DNA of 64,000 bases from an uncultured Alphaproteobacteria bacterium (GTDB lineage: Bacteria > Pseudomonadota > Alphaproteobacteria > Caulobacterales > Caulobacteraceae). The stretch is from positions 244,258 to 308,257 of the forward strand of contig CAIJOB010000011.1 of assembly GCA_903822175.1 (NCBI GenBank), written 5' to 3'. This document shows positions 45,403 through 56,431 of the stretch, piece by piece. A program made the position numbers and the translations under genes. Within the stretch, counting starts at the first letter, position 1, and each line of letters opens with the position of its first letter. The notes under the pieces are model-generated. The model was given only the letters and a program-made list of their open reading frames with translations, had not been told where the DNA came from and ran no database searches.

Positions 45403-45948
45403 ATGAAGACGCTGCTCGCCACCCTCGCTATTGGCGCGACTGTCGCCGCCGCCCTCGCCGGCTCGGCCTTCGCCGGCCTGAAGGCAGGCGCCAAGGCGCC
45501 GGACTTCTCCGCGCCCGCCTACCTCGCCGGCCAGCCCTTCACCTACAAGCTCGCCGACGCCCTGAAAAAGGGGCCGGTGGTGGTCTATTTCTTCCCCGCC
45601 GCCCACACGTCGGGCTGCAACCTGGAAGCCCACCTGTTCTCCGACGCCATCGACCAGTTCAAGGCCGCACACGCCACGGTGATCGGCGTGACCGCCGGCA
45701 AGGTCGACGAGCTGGCCGCCTTCTCCACCGAGACGGAGCACTGCGGCGGCAAGTTCCCGGTCGCCGCCGACCCGGGCGCCAAGATCGCCAAGCAGTATGA
45801 CTCGATCCTGGCCGCCAAGCCGGACTGGTCCGACCGCACCTCCTACGTCATCGCCCAGAACGGCGACATCGTGCACGTCTACTCGAACCTGAACCCCAAC
45901 GATCACGTCACCGAGACGCTGAATGCTGTGAAGGCGATGAAGAAGTAG
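45403..45948 (+). CDS. Exported peroxiredoxin (BCP/AhpC-TSA family)
   Basis: A 181-residue protein with a signal peptide (MKTLLATLAIGATVAAALAGSAFA). A thioredoxin-fold peroxiredoxin domain follows: KAPDFSAPAYL, VVVYFFPAAHTSGCNLEAHLF with the peroxidatic Cys (near 78), ETEHCGGKFPVAADPGAKIAKQY with a second Cys, and RTSYVIAQNGDIVHVYSN. It would reduce peroxides in the periplasm; the second Cys may be the resolving one. It has GGGAAAAACC upstream as a loose ribosome-binding site and a strong terminator after it, so it is probably monocistronic. Confidence 0.87.
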   Translation: MKTLLATLAIGATVAAALAGSAFAGLKAGAKAPDFSAPAYLAGQPFTYKLADALKKGPVVVYFFPAAHTSGCNLEAHLFSDAIDQFKAAHATVIGVTAGKVDELAAFSTETEHCGGKFPVAADPGAKIAKQYDSILAAKPDWSDRTSYVIAQNGDIVHVYSNLNPNDHVTETLNAVKAMKK

Positions 45949-45969
45949 CACCGCTCACGGGCGGCTTAA

Positions 45970-46011
45970 GGCGCGCGGAAGCCGGCAACGGCTTGCTTCC
46001 GCGCCGTTTTT
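45970..46011 (+). terminator. Intrinsic terminator after the peroxiredoxin gene
   Basis: GCGCGGAAGC (45973-45982) pairs with GCTTCCGCGC (45995-46004), and T5 follows from 46007. The loop holds GCCGGCAACGGC, which could form a smaller hairpin with a GCAA tetraloop. It is well placed, about 25 bp after the stop. Confidence 0.85.
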
Positions 46012-46160
46012 CCCCTATCAGCCCGCCTCTTCACGGAGAGCGGTCTCTCGCGGAACACCAAAGGGTTCGGGAAACTCCCGGCCGCCGCGCCAGAGATCCA
46101 TCGTAGCCGTCGGGCCTTCCGCCGACGCCTGCGCCGCCCTCCCAATGGAAGAAGGAACCT

Positions 46161-46535
46161 ATGGCGCTCTACGAGCACGTTGTTATTTCGCGGCAGGATA
46201 TTTCGCCGCAACAGGCTGAAGCCCTCAACGACACCATGAAAGCTCTGATCGAGGCCGGCGGCGGGACCGTCGCCAAGATCGAGTACTGGGGTCTTCGCAA
46301 CCTGACCTACCGGATCAAGAAGAACCGCAAGGGGCACTACTCCCTGCTGGCCATCGACTCCCCCGCCGACGCGGTGAAGGAGATGGAACGCCAGCTCTCC
46401 ATCAACGAAGACGTGCTGCGGTACCTCACCGTCCGCGTCGACGAGCTGGAGCTGGAGCTCTCGCCGATCCTCGCCCGCCGCGATCGCGACCGCGAACGCC
46501 GCGATGACTTCCCGGCCAAGGACGGAGCGTTCTGA
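46161..46535 (+). CDS. rpsF: 30S ribosomal protein S6
   Basis: A 124-residue protein starting [18 protein letters not shown], with the S6 motif [25 protein letters not shown] and a charged C-terminal tail ([13 protein letters not shown]). It binds the central domain of 16S rRNA together with S18. GAAGGAAC precedes the ATG. Its TGA stop shares a base with the rpsR ATG. First gene of the rpsF-rpsR-rplI operon. Confidence 0.98.
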   Translation: MALYEHVVISRQDISPQQAEALNDTMKALIEAGGGTVAKIEYWGLRNLTYRIKKNRKGHYSLLAIDSPADAVKEMERQLSINEDVLRYLTVRVDELELELSPILARRDRDRERRDDFPAKDGAF

Positions 46536-46819
46536 TGACCGACGAAACCACCATTGAAGCGCAAGACACCGCGCCTGCGGCCGGAGCCGGCGGCGCACGC
46601 CGTCCCTTCTTCCGCCGCCGCAAGGTCTGCCCGTTCTCCGGCGCCAACGCCCCGAAGATCGACTACAAGGACGTGAAGCTCCTGCAGCGCTACGTCTCCG
46701 AGCGCGGCAAGATCGTGCCGTCGCGGATCACCGCGGTGTCGGCCAAGAAGCAACGCGAGCTGGCCAAGGCCATCAAGCGCGCCCGCTTCCTGGCCCTCCT
46801 CCCTTACGTTGTGAAGTAA
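46535..46819 (+). CDS. rpsR: 30S ribosomal protein S18
   Basis: The 94-residue protein has an alphaproteobacterial N-terminal extension (about 25 residues). The S18 core follows with [62 protein letters not shown] split around its conserved basic helix. It partners S6 on the small-subunit platform. The start overlaps the rpsF stop by one base (TGATG). Confidence 0.98.
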   Translation: MTDETTIEAQDTAPAAGAGGARRPFFRRRKVCPFSGANAPKIDYKDVKLLQRYVSERGKIVPSRITAVSAKKQRELAKAIKRARFLALLPYVVK

Positions 46820-46832
46820 GGGAGCCAGGCAC

Positions 46833-47420
46833 ATGAAAGTCATTCTGCTCGAACGTGTCGAAGGCAAGGGCGCCCTCGGCGATGTGGTCAACGTGAAGGA
46901 CGGCTACGCCCGTAACTTCCTGCTGCCCCGCGCCAAGGCGCTGCGCGCCAACAACGCCAATCTGAAGGTCTTCGAAGGCCAGCGCGCCGAGATCGAAGCC
47001 CGCAACGCCAAGGCCAAGGAAACCGCCGGCGGCGCCGGTGAGAAGCTGGACGGGACATCCTACATCCTGATCCGGCAGGCCGGCGAAAGCGGCCAGCTCT
47101 ACGGCTCCGTGGCCGGCCGCGACGTGGCCGACGCGGTCAACGCCGAGGGCTCCTCGAAGGTCGACCGCGCCATGGTCGTCCTCGACAAGCCGATCAAGAC
47201 GCTGGGCCTGCACGAGGTGAAGGTCCGCCTGCACCCCGAAGTCACCGTCACCGTGACCCTCAACATCGCCCGCTCGCAGGACGAAGCTGAGCGTCAGGCG
47301 CGCGGCGAGAACGTGATCAGCTCACAGTTCGAAGAAGACCGTATCGCTGACGAAGAAGCCCAGGCCGACCTGCTCGAAGGCGGCGCCGGGTCCATCGAAG
47401 GCAACTACGTCCAGGACTGA
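46833..47420 (+). CDS. rplI: 50S ribosomal protein L9
   Basis: A 195-residue protein beginning MKVILLERVEGKGALGDVVNVKDGYARNFLLPR, the L9 signature, followed by the connecting helix and C-terminal domain (VRLHPEVTVTVTLNIARS). An acidic tail extends it beyond the usual 150 residues, as in relatives. It starts 13 bp after rpsR, and the operon ends in a strong terminator 40 bp on. Confidence 0.98.
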   Translation: MKVILLERVEGKGALGDVVNVKDGYARNFLLPRAKALRANNANLKVFEGQRAEIEARNAKAKETAGGAGEKLDGTSYILIRQAGESGQLYGSVAGRDVADAVNAEGSSKVDRAMVVLDKPIKTLGLHEVKVRLHPEVTVTVTLNIARSQDEAERQARGENVISSQFEEDRIADEEAQADLLEGGAGSIEGNYVQD

Positions 47421-47460
47421 TTACGGCGAGGCCTGCGGGCCACACCACGGTCACATCAAG

Positions 47461-47492
47461 ATGGCGCGGAGGCCTCCTCCGCGCCATTTTTT
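47461..47492 (+). terminator. Intrinsic terminator of the rpsF-rpsR-rplI operon
   Basis: ATGGCGCGGAGG (47461-47472) and CCTCCGCGCCAT (47476-47487) make a perfect 12-bp stem with a three-base loop, running directly into a T6 tract (47487-47492). Confidence 0.93.
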
Positions 47493-47595
47493 GTGCACTG
47501 TGGCCAAAAAGTCATTTGCAGCCCGGCGACACACCTTAGCTAAGCCCCTTCAGTGTGTTCGGACGTGTAAATCCGTCCGCTTCGGGGAATTTTCC

Positions 47596-50040
<2,445 letters not shown>

Positions 50041-50075
50041 TCTGAAGCTCCGCTTTCGGAAACCGCTACGGAACG

Positions 50076-50104
50076 GGCGGGCTGGTTTTCCAGCCCGCCT
50101 TTTT
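50076..50104 (+). terminator. Intrinsic terminator after the second TonB receptor
   Basis: GGCGGGCTGG (50076-50085) pairs with CCAGCCCGCC (50090-50099) around a TTTT loop, followed by T5 (50100-50104). It begins 36 bp after the receptor stop and isolates it from dnaB. Confidence 0.92.
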
Positions 50105-50222
50105 CGTGCGCGCGCGGATCGTCACGAAGCTGTCCACAGGCCGATCAATTGTCTGTTGACGGGTCGGGACTGCGTGCTTCTGCGCGTGCGTAAGCGGACG
50201 CCCATGGTCTATCGATTAAGCC

Positions 50223-51725
50223 ATGGCCCTTGTTCCCGCCCTCGACCTGCGTTCCGTACCCAGCGATCCGCCGCCGATCGCCCACGCGCCGGCCAATATC
50301 GAGGCGGAACAGGCGCTCCTGGGCGCGCTGCTCTACGACAACGCCGCCTTCGAGCGGATCGGCGACTATCTGCAGGCGCGCCACTTCTTCGAACCCTTCC
50401 ACCAGCGGCTGTTCGCCGTCATCGAGAGCAATATCCGCAAAGGTCAGCTCGCCGAGCCGATCCTGATCGCCGAGCAGTTCGCCCGCGACGTCGGCTTTGA
50501 GGAGCTGGGCGGCGTGCGCTACCTGGCCGACCTCGTCGACCGCGCCCCGCCGGCCGCCAATGCGCCTGACTATTCCCGCGCCGTCTACGACCTGGCGCTG
50601 CGCCGCGATCTGATCCGCATCGGCGGCGACATCGCCAACGACGCCTCCCAGGGCGACGCCGACCTCTCGGCCCGCGACCAGATCGAGGCCGCCGAGCAGA
50701 AGCTGTTCACCCTCGCCGAGACCGGCGGGACTTCCCAGGGCTTCGTCACCTTCGCCGACGCCCTGCACGGCGCCGTCACCATGGCCGCCGAGGCCCACAG
50801 CCGCGACGGCGGCCTGGCGGGCCTCTCCACCGGCCTGATCGACCTCGACAACAAGGTCGGCGGCCTGCACCCCTCCGACCTGGTGATCATCGCCGCCCGC
50901 CCCTCGATGGGAAAGTCGTCGCTGGCCTGCAACATCGCCTTCGACGTCGCCCGCAACTACGCCTGGGAGCCGCAACCGGACGGCTCGAAGAAGACCGTGC
51001 GCGGCGGGGTGGTGGCCTTCTTCTCCCTCGAAATGGCCGCCGAGCAGCTGGCCATGCGCCTCTTGGCCGAAGCCTCCGGCGTCTCCGGCGACCGCCTGCG
51101 CAAGGGCGAGATTGACGCGTCGGAGTTCGGCCGCGTCCGCGACGCCGCCTTGGAGATCCAGGAAGCGCCGCTCTACATCGACGCCACCGGCGGCATCTCC
51201 ATGGCCAAGCTCGCCGCCCGCGCGCGGCGCCTGAAGCGGATGGTCGGCCTCGACCTCCTGATCGTCGACTACCTGCAGCTGATCACCGGCGGCGACGGCA
51301 TGGGTCGCAACGACAACCGCGTGCAGGAAGTCTCGATGATCACCCAGAGCCTGAAGTCTCTGGCCAAGGAGCTCTCGATCCCGGTCATCGCGCTGGCCCA
51401 GCTTTCCCGCCAGGTGGAAAACCGCGAGGACAAGAAGCCCCAGCTCTCCGACCTGCGGGAATCCGGCTCCATTGAGCAGGACGCCGACATGGTCATGTTC
51501 ATCTACCGCGAGGCCTACTACCTCTCCCGCCTGGAGCCGCGCGAGGGCACCGAAGAGCACTTCAAGTGGCAGGAGAACATGGACCAGGTCCGCGGCCAGG
51601 CCGACATCATCATCGGCAAGCAGCGCCACGGCCCGATCGGCAATGTGAAGCTCTCCTACAACGAGGACCTGACCAAGTTCGGCAACCTCGCCCGCGACCA
51701 CCACGCCCGCTACGACGCGCACTAG
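50223..51725 (+). CDS. dnaB: Replicative DNA helicase DnaB
   Basis: A 500-residue helicase. The N-terminal collar domain (IEAEQALLGALLYDNAAFERI) is followed by the RecA-type motor with Walker A ARPSMGKSSLA (about 226-234; GKSS where most have GKT), GGVVAFFSLEMAAEQLAMR, Walker B LDLLIVDYLQLI and the Arg-finger segment SDLRESGSIEQDADMVMFIYR. It forms the hexameric replisome helicase. The alr gene starts 7 bp after its stop, so they are probably co-transcribed. Confidence 0.97.
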   Translation: MALVPALDLRSVPSDPPPIAHAPANIEAEQALLGALLYDNAAFERIGDYLQARHFFEPFHQRLFAVIESNIRKGQLAEPILIAEQFARDVGFEELGGVRYLADLVDRAPPAANAPDYSRAVYDLALRRDLIRIGGDIANDASQGDADLSARDQIEAAEQKLFTLAETGGTSQGFVTFADALHGAVTMAAEAHSRDGGLAGLSTGLIDLDNKVGGLHPSDLVIIAARPSMGKSSLACNIAFDVARNYAWEPQPDGSKKTVRGGVVAFFSLEMAAEQLAMRLLAEASGVSGDRLRKGEIDASEFGRVRDAALEIQEAPLYIDATGGISMAKLAARARRLKRMVGLDLLIVDYLQLITGGDGMGRNDNRVQEVSMITQSLKSLAKELSIPVIALAQLSRQVENREDKKPQLSDLRESGSIEQDADMVMFIYREAYYLSRLEPREGTEEHFKWQENMDQVRGQADIIIGKQRHGPIGNVKLSYNEDLTKFGNLARDHHARYDAH

Positions 51726-51732
51726 CGGTCCG

Positions 51733-52812
51733 ATGGGGGACCCAGCCGCCGCTCGCCTGACGATCGATCTCGACGCGCTGGCCCATAATCATGCCGTCCT
51801 GCGCGCCGAGGCCAAAGGCGCCGACGTCGCTCCCGTCCTCAAGTCCGACGGCTATGGCCTGGGCGCGGCCCCCGTCGGCCTGCGCCTGTGGGCTGAGGGC
51901 GCGCGCAGCTTCTTCGTCGCGCGCCTCAGCGAGGGCGAGGCCCTGCGAGCCGCCTTCGGGCCGGATCGGCCGGCCACGATCTATGTCCTCGACGGCCTGA
52001 CCGAAGGCGCGGCCCCCCGCTTCGCCGCCGCGAACCTGACGCCGGTGCTCTCGAGCCTGCCGCAGATCGGCGCGGCCCAGGCCGCCGGGCCCATGTCCGT
52101 CGCGCTGAACATCGACACCGGCATGGGCCGCCAGGGCCTGGCGCCCGACGAGGCCCGCGCCCTGGTCCAATCCACCGACCGGCTTCGCGGCCTCAACGTC
52201 GGCCTGGTGATGAGTCACCTGGGCTCCGGCGCTGAACCTGAAAACCCGCGCAACACCCGCCAGTTGACCACCTTTCTTGAGACGAAAGCCCTGTTCCCCA
52301 AGACCCGCGCCAGCCTCTCAGCCTCCGCAGGGACCTTCCTGGGGCCCGACTACCGCTTCGACCTCGTCCGCCCCGGCATCAGCCTGTTCGGCGGCGGTCC
52401 CCGCGAGACCCCGGACCCGCGCCTCAAGGCCGTCGCCACCCTCTCCGCCCCGATCCTCGACATCCGCACCCTGCGGCCCGGCGACGCCCTGGGCTATGGC
52501 GAGAGCGTCCGCATCGACGCCACGACCCGCGTCGCCGTGGTCGCCGCAGGCTACACCGATGGCGTCATCCGCGCCGCCAAGGGGGCCGGCCGGGCGTGGT
52601 TCGCTGGAGCCGTGCGGCGGCTGCTGATCGTCAACATGGACATGCTGGTCATCGAGATCGACGACGCCGACGCCGCCCCTGGCGACCACGTCGAACTCCT
52701 CGGCGAAAACGCCCCGCTCGACGACCTCGCCGCCGCCGCCGGCACCGTCGCCCACGAGATCCTGGTCCGCCTCAGCCGCCGCGCAGAACGCATCTATCTG
52801 GGCGAGGCGTAG
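51733..52812 (+). CDS. alr: Alanine racemase
   Basis: A 359-residue fold-type III PLP enzyme that interconverts L- and D-alanine for peptidoglycan. The PLP lysine is in APVLKSDGYGLGA (Lys37, with Tyr41), a substrate-side region is NIDTGMGRQGL, and the second catalytic segment is GYGESVRIDATTRVAVVAAGYTDG followed by VNMDMLVIEI. Catalytic Tyr assignment by eye is tentative. It directly follows dnaB, an order common in alphaproteobacteria. Confidence 0.92.
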   Translation: MGDPAAARLTIDLDALAHNHAVLRAEAKGADVAPVLKSDGYGLGAAPVGLRLWAEGARSFFVARLSEGEALRAAFGPDRPATIYVLDGLTEGAAPRFAAANLTPVLSSLPQIGAAQAAGPMSVALNIDTGMGRQGLAPDEARALVQSTDRLRGLNVGLVMSHLGSGAEPENPRNTRQLTTFLETKALFPKTRASLSASAGTFLGPDYRFDLVRPGISLFGGGPRETPDPRLKAVATLSAPILDIRTLRPGDALGYGESVRIDATTRVAVVAAGYTDGVIRAAKGAGRAWFAGAVRRLLIVNMDMLVIEIDDADAAPGDHVELLGENAPLDDLAAAAGTVAHEILVRLSRRAERIYLGEA

Positions 52813-52825
52813 TCGCAGCAACGCC

Positions 52826-53030
52826 TCACCTCCCCCGTCGCGAAGACGACGGCGGGAGGGGGACCGCTCGCCGAGCAACGCGAAGAGCGAGTGGTGGAGG
52901 GGGCGAGCCCCGTCCGCTGAGCTAGCTACACCCAGTCGATCCGCAGAGCCTGAGGTTCGCCCCCTCCCCCATCGGCTCTTCGCTGCGCTCGGCCTATGGT
53001 CTCCCTCCCGCCGCTTCGCGGGGGAGGTGA
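52826..53030. repeat. About 200-bp imperfect inverted repeat (intergenic palindromic element)
   Basis: The left arm 52826-52906 begins TCACCTCCCCCG and ends GAGGGGGCGA. The right arm 52957-53030 begins TCGCCCCCTCCCCC and ends GGGGGAGGTGA, its reverse complement, with the inner parts (CGAAGAGCGA... / ...GGCTCTTCGCTGCGCTCG) also largely complementary. The arms are separated by 50 bp. Elements of this C-run/G-run type are dispersed in intergenic regions of many alphaproteobacterial genomes. It lies between alr and an unrelated gene and may double as a terminator of the dnaB-alr unit. Confidence 0.75.
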
Positions 53031-53085
53031 AGAAAAATCACTGAAAGTTTGACACCCGGCCTATCTTCATGTTCTTCTTTTGTTC

Positions 53086-53670
53086 ATGCCGGAGCGCACG
53101 GAGAAACAGGCCCGTACGGAGGCCATCCTGGGCGAGCTCGCCGAGCTTGGCCTGATGCTGGCTCGCGAGCTGGCGGTGCAAGCCCGCGCCTGTGAGGACC
53201 CCGAGCAGCAGGTCGCGCTCACTGAGGCCTTCCACAAGACCTCGCGCACCGTGCGCTTGACGCTCGCCCTCGACGCCAAGCTCGACCGCGACGCCGCGCG
53301 CGAGGCGCGGAAGGCCCAGAAAGCCGAGGCGGAGGCGCAAGCCCTGGCGCTTCGCCAGGCCCCGCCGCCCGAGCGCCCCGCCCCTTCCCCGGTCGAAGCC
53401 CGCAAGGACCGTGTCCGCAACCTGCTCTGGCGGCCGCTCTGGAACGAGTCCGAGGGCGACAGCGACGAATTCGAAGTCCTGCGCGAAGACCTCGACGCCC
53501 GCCTCGACGAGGCCGCCCGCGACCCCGCCTTCGAGACCGATCCCATCGAGGTCACCGTCCAGCGCCTCGCCGCCGACATGGGCCTCACAGCCCCCTTCAC
53601 CCTGACCATCGGCGAACCGCCGCCCGGCAAGGCCGCAACGCCCCTGCCCCATGCTGCCGACACCGGCTAA
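53086..53670 (+). CDS. Conserved-looking hypothetical protein, charged and helical
   Basis: The 194-residue product (MPERTEKQARTEAILGELAELG...) is soluble and rich in Ala, Glu, Arg and Leu. A helical or coiled-coil-like region covers about residues 5-95, and a later acidic segment (NESEGDSDEFEVLREDLDARLDEAARD) precedes ITVQRLAADMGL-like C-terminal sequence. I recognise no domain; similar short proteins are annotated as hypothetical in related genomes. The ATG at 53086 is chosen over an in-frame TTG two codons earlier. Its stop is 4 bp from the stop of the convergent Yip1-like gene. Confidence 0.65.
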   Translation: MPERTEKQARTEAILGELAELGLMLARELAVQARACEDPEQQVALTEAFHKTSRTVRLTLALDAKLDRDAAREARKAQKAEAEAQALALRQAPPPERPAPSPVEARKDRVRNLLWRPLWNESEGDSDEFEVLREDLDARLDEAARDPAFETDPIEVTVQRLAADMGLTAPFTLTIGEPPPGKAATPLPHAADTG

Positions 53671-53674
53671 GGCC

Positions 53675-54310
53675 TCAGTAGATATGGATCGGGCCGCCGA
53701 AGTCGGTGTGGCTGCTGACCGACCCGATCACCACCCACATGATGATCGCCGCCACCAGGGTGAGCGCGAAATAGTTCAGCGTGAACGCTGGCGCCGAGCG
53801 CATCAGCTTGGGCAGGCCCAGATAGAGCAGGTAGAGGCTGTAGAGCCCGCCCAGCAGCGCAAACACCCCGCCCGCAGTCGGCAGCAGCATGAACACGCCC
53901 GCCAGCCACGCCGCCGTCCCCGAATAGGCCACCAGCTTGAAGGCATGCGTGCGGTCGCGCACGCCGCCGAACTGGATCGCGAACTGGTCGACGATCACGG
54001 CCAGCAGATAGACCGAGATCAGGGTCAGGGCGTAGCGCGCCACCCCGTCGCCCAGCACCGCGATCACATTGGGGTGGTAGAACCGCACCCCGAACAGCTG
54101 GAAGCTGGAGACATTCCAGAACGACAGCGCCCCCAGCATCCGCCCGACCACCGGGATCGCGGCCAGGGGCGCGACCCAGTATTTGAACAGCCGCTCGATG
54201 GTGTCGGGCTCGGCCTCGATGGCGTCCCAGGTCTGGTCGGGGTGCAGCAGCAGGTTCAGCGCGCGGCGGACCAAGTCCTGCACCGGCGTCTCGGGTTCGA
54301 CCTCGTGCAT
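53675..54310 (-). CDS. Yip1-domain integral membrane protein
   Basis: A 211-residue protein. The N-terminus VQDLVRRALNLLLHPDQTWDAIEAEPDTIERLFKYWVAPLAAIP has the 'lL.P..tW..I..e' pattern of bacterial Yip1/YckC-like families. Four to five hydrophobic segments follow (about 45-60, 85-110, 125-150, 152-165, 180-198). Function is unknown; it is probably in the inner membrane. It is divergent from radA and convergent with the hypothetical gene. Confidence 0.85.
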   Translation of the reverse strand: MHEVEPETPVQDLVRRALNLLLHPDQTWDAIEAEPDTIERLFKYWVAPLAAIPVVGRMLGALSFWNVSSFQLFGVRFYHPNVIAVLGDGVARYALTLISVYLLAVIVDQFAIQFGGVRDRTHAFKLVAYSGTAAWLAGVFMLLPTAGGVFALLGGLYSLYLLYLGLPKLMRSAPAFTLNYFALTLVAAIIMWVVIGSVSSHTDFGGPIHIY

Positions 54311-54440
54311 TGTAAATCGCTCCCATCCTGCCCACCTGGGAGCCTACTCCAACGCCAAACCGCGGCAAAGCGCACGCGGGCGCCGGCCCCAAGGTCGGCT
54401 AAGATCATCCGCACACCGAATCGGGAGTTCCCTTAACGCC

Positions 54441-55808
54441 ATGGCCCGCGACGGCGCCGTCTACGCTTGTCAGTCCTGCGGGTCCGTCCAGACCAAGTGG
54501 GCGGGCCAGTGCCCGGCGTGCGGCGCGTGGAACACCCTCGTCGAAGAACTGCAGGCCCGCCTGCCGGGCGCCATGGCGCCGTCCAAGGCGACGAAGGTCC
54601 GCGGCCTCGCTTTCGAAGGCCTGCAGGACGAGACCCCGGCCCCGCCGCGCATCGCGACCGGCGTCGACGAGTTCGACCGCGTCTGCGGCGGCGGCGTGGT
54701 GCCGGGCTCGGCGATTCTGCTGGGCGGCGACCCTGGCGTCGGTAAGTCCACACTGCTGCTGCAGGTCGCCGGCCAGGCGGCCCTGCGCGGCGCCCGCTGC
54801 GCCTACATCTCCGGCGAAGAGGCGGTCGAGCAGGTCCGCTCCCGCGCCCAGCGCATGGGCCTCGCCGCAGCCCCGGTGAAGCTCGCCGCCGAGACCTCCC
54901 TGCGCGCCATCTCCGACGGCCTGAAGCGCGAACAGTTCGACCTAGTGATCATCGACTCCATCCAGACCCTGTGGAGCGACGCCCACGAGGCGGGGCCGGG
55001 CTCTGTCACCCAGGTCCGCGCCGCCGCCGGCGAGCTGGTGCGGCTGGCCAAGTCGCGCGGCGTCGCCATCGTCCTGGTCGGCCACGTCACCAAGGAAGGG
55101 ACCATCGCCGGCCCCCGGGTGATCGAACACATGGTCGATGCGGTGCTCTCCTTCGAAGGCGAGCGCGGCTATCCGTTCCGCATCCTGCGCGGCGCCAAGA
55201 ACCGCTTCGGCGCCACTGACGAGATCGGCGTGTTCGAGATGGGCGACGCGGGTCTCGCCGAGGTTCGGAACCCCTCGGCCCTGTTCCTCAACACGTCTGG
55301 CGAACGCGCGGCCGGCGCCGCGGTGTTCGCCGGCATCGAGGGCTCGCGCCCGGTGCTGGTGGAGTTCCAGGCCCTGGTGGCGCCCTCGGCCTACGGCACC
55401 CCGCGCCGCGCCGTGGTCGGCTGGGACAGCGGGCGCCTCGCCATGGTGCTGGCCGTGCTGGAAGCGCGCTGCGGCCTCAGCCTTGGCGACCGCGACGTCT
55501 ATCTCAACGTCGCCGGGGGCTTACGCATCACCGAGCCCGCGGCGGACCTCGCGGCGGCGGCCGCTTTGGCCTCCTCCGCCCTGGACCAGGCCCTGCCGCA
55601 GGACTGCGTCGTGTTCGGCGAGATCAGCCTGTCGGGCGAGGTCCGCTCGGTCAGCCGTATGGAAAGCCGCCTGAAGGAGGCCGCCAAGCTCGGCTTCCGC
55701 CGCGCGCTCGGGCCCGCCGAAATGGATGGCGGCGGTGCGCTCGCCGTCACCGGCGCGACGCGTCTGGGCGACGCCGTGCGCCGCATCGGAGAGGCCGCAT
55801 GGGACTAG
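54441..55808 (+). CDS. radA: DNA repair protein RadA
   Basis: A 455-residue protein with an N-terminal zinc finger (Cys10, 13, 24, 27 in YACQSCGSVQ...GQCPACGAW), Walker A LGGDPGVGKSTLLLQ, the RadA-specific KNRFG motif (RGAKNRFGATDEIG), and a C-terminal Lon-protease-like domain. It promotes branch migration in recombinational repair. The frame is open upstream to 54183, but the ATG at 54441 directly precedes the zinc finger. Its last 10 bases overlap cvpA. Confidence 0.97.
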   Translation: MARDGAVYACQSCGSVQTKWAGQCPACGAWNTLVEELQARLPGAMAPSKATKVRGLAFEGLQDETPAPPRIATGVDEFDRVCGGGVVPGSAILLGGDPGVGKSTLLLQVAGQAALRGARCAYISGEEAVEQVRSRAQRMGLAAAPVKLAAETSLRAISDGLKREQFDLVIIDSIQTLWSDAHEAGPGSVTQVRAAAGELVRLAKSRGVAIVLVGHVTKEGTIAGPRVIEHMVDAVLSFEGERGYPFRILRGAKNRFGATDEIGVFEMGDAGLAEVRNPSALFLNTSGERAAGAAVFAGIEGSRPVLVEFQALVAPSAYGTPRRAVVGWDSGRLAMVLAVLEARCGLSLGDRDVYLNVAGGLRITEPAADLAAAAALASSALDQALPQDCVVFGEISLSGEVRSVSRMESRLKEAAKLGFRRALGPAEMDGGGALAVTGATRLGDAVRRIGEAAWD

Positions 55809-56431
55809 GCCTCACCCAGTTCGACATCGTCGTCCTTATCGGCCTGTTGATCTCGGCGGCTATCGGCTTCGCGCGCGGCGCGGTGATCGAGGTGATCTCC
55901 CTGGTGGCGCTGGTGGCCGCCGCGATCTGCGCGGTCTATGGCCTGCCCCTCGCCGCGCCCATCGCCCACAAGCTGGTCCACATCGACTGGCTGGCGACAG
56001 TGCTGGCCCTGGTCGTCGTCTTTGTCATCGTCTTCGCCGCGATCCGGCTGGCCGGCGCGGTGATCGCCCGCCAGCTGCACGAGACCTATTTCATCGGCAC
56101 GCTGGACCGCAGTCTGGGGCTGGCGGTCGGCCTGCTCCGCGGCCTGCTGCTGCTGGGCATCCTCAACCTGATGTTCAACGCCGCGACCCCCACGGATCTG
56201 CAGCCGCACTGGATCGTCGGCTCGACCACCTGGCCGCTGGCCCAGGACATGGGGAAGCTGGTCACCAGGCTCACGCCGCAGGGCCTGGACCTCGCCGGAC
56301 GGCTGAAACCGGCCTTCGATCACGCCCTGCACGACGCCAAACACGACGCCATAGATGACAGATTGAAGTCAGAAGGCTACGACGCGCGGCAACGGCGGGA
56401 GATCGAGGACTTGGTGGAGAAATCCCGATGA
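55799..56431 (+). CDS. cvpA: CvpA family membrane protein
   Basis: A 210-residue protein with four hydrophobic segments (about 9-27, 33-52, 65-85, 103-122) and the start GLTQFDIVVLIGLLISAAIGFARG typical of CvpA (colicin V production family). A charged C-terminal tail follows. The family is linked to envelope homeostasis, and its gene usually precedes purF, as here: the ATG of purF overlaps its stop (ATGA). It also overlaps the end of radA, so the three form one translational chain. Confidence 0.93.
   Translation: MGLGLTQFDIVVLIGLLISAAIGFARGAVIEVISLVALVAAAICAVYGLPLAAPIAHKLVHIDWLATVLALVVVFVIVFAAIRLAGAVIARQLHETYFIGTLDRSLGLAVGLLRGLLLLGILNLMFNAATPTDLQPHWIVGSTTWPLAQDMGKLVTRLTPQGLDLAGRLKPAFDHALHDAKHDAIDDRLKSEGYDARQRREIEDLVEKSR

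Noticed and set aside
46012..46160. S6:S18 autoregulatory leader before rpsF
   Set aside because: Such leaders are known in bacteria, but I could not identify the conserved bulged hairpin here.
53049..53067. Promoter TTGACA...TATCTT before the hypothetical gene
   Set aside because: The two elements are only 7 bp apart, far from usable spacing.
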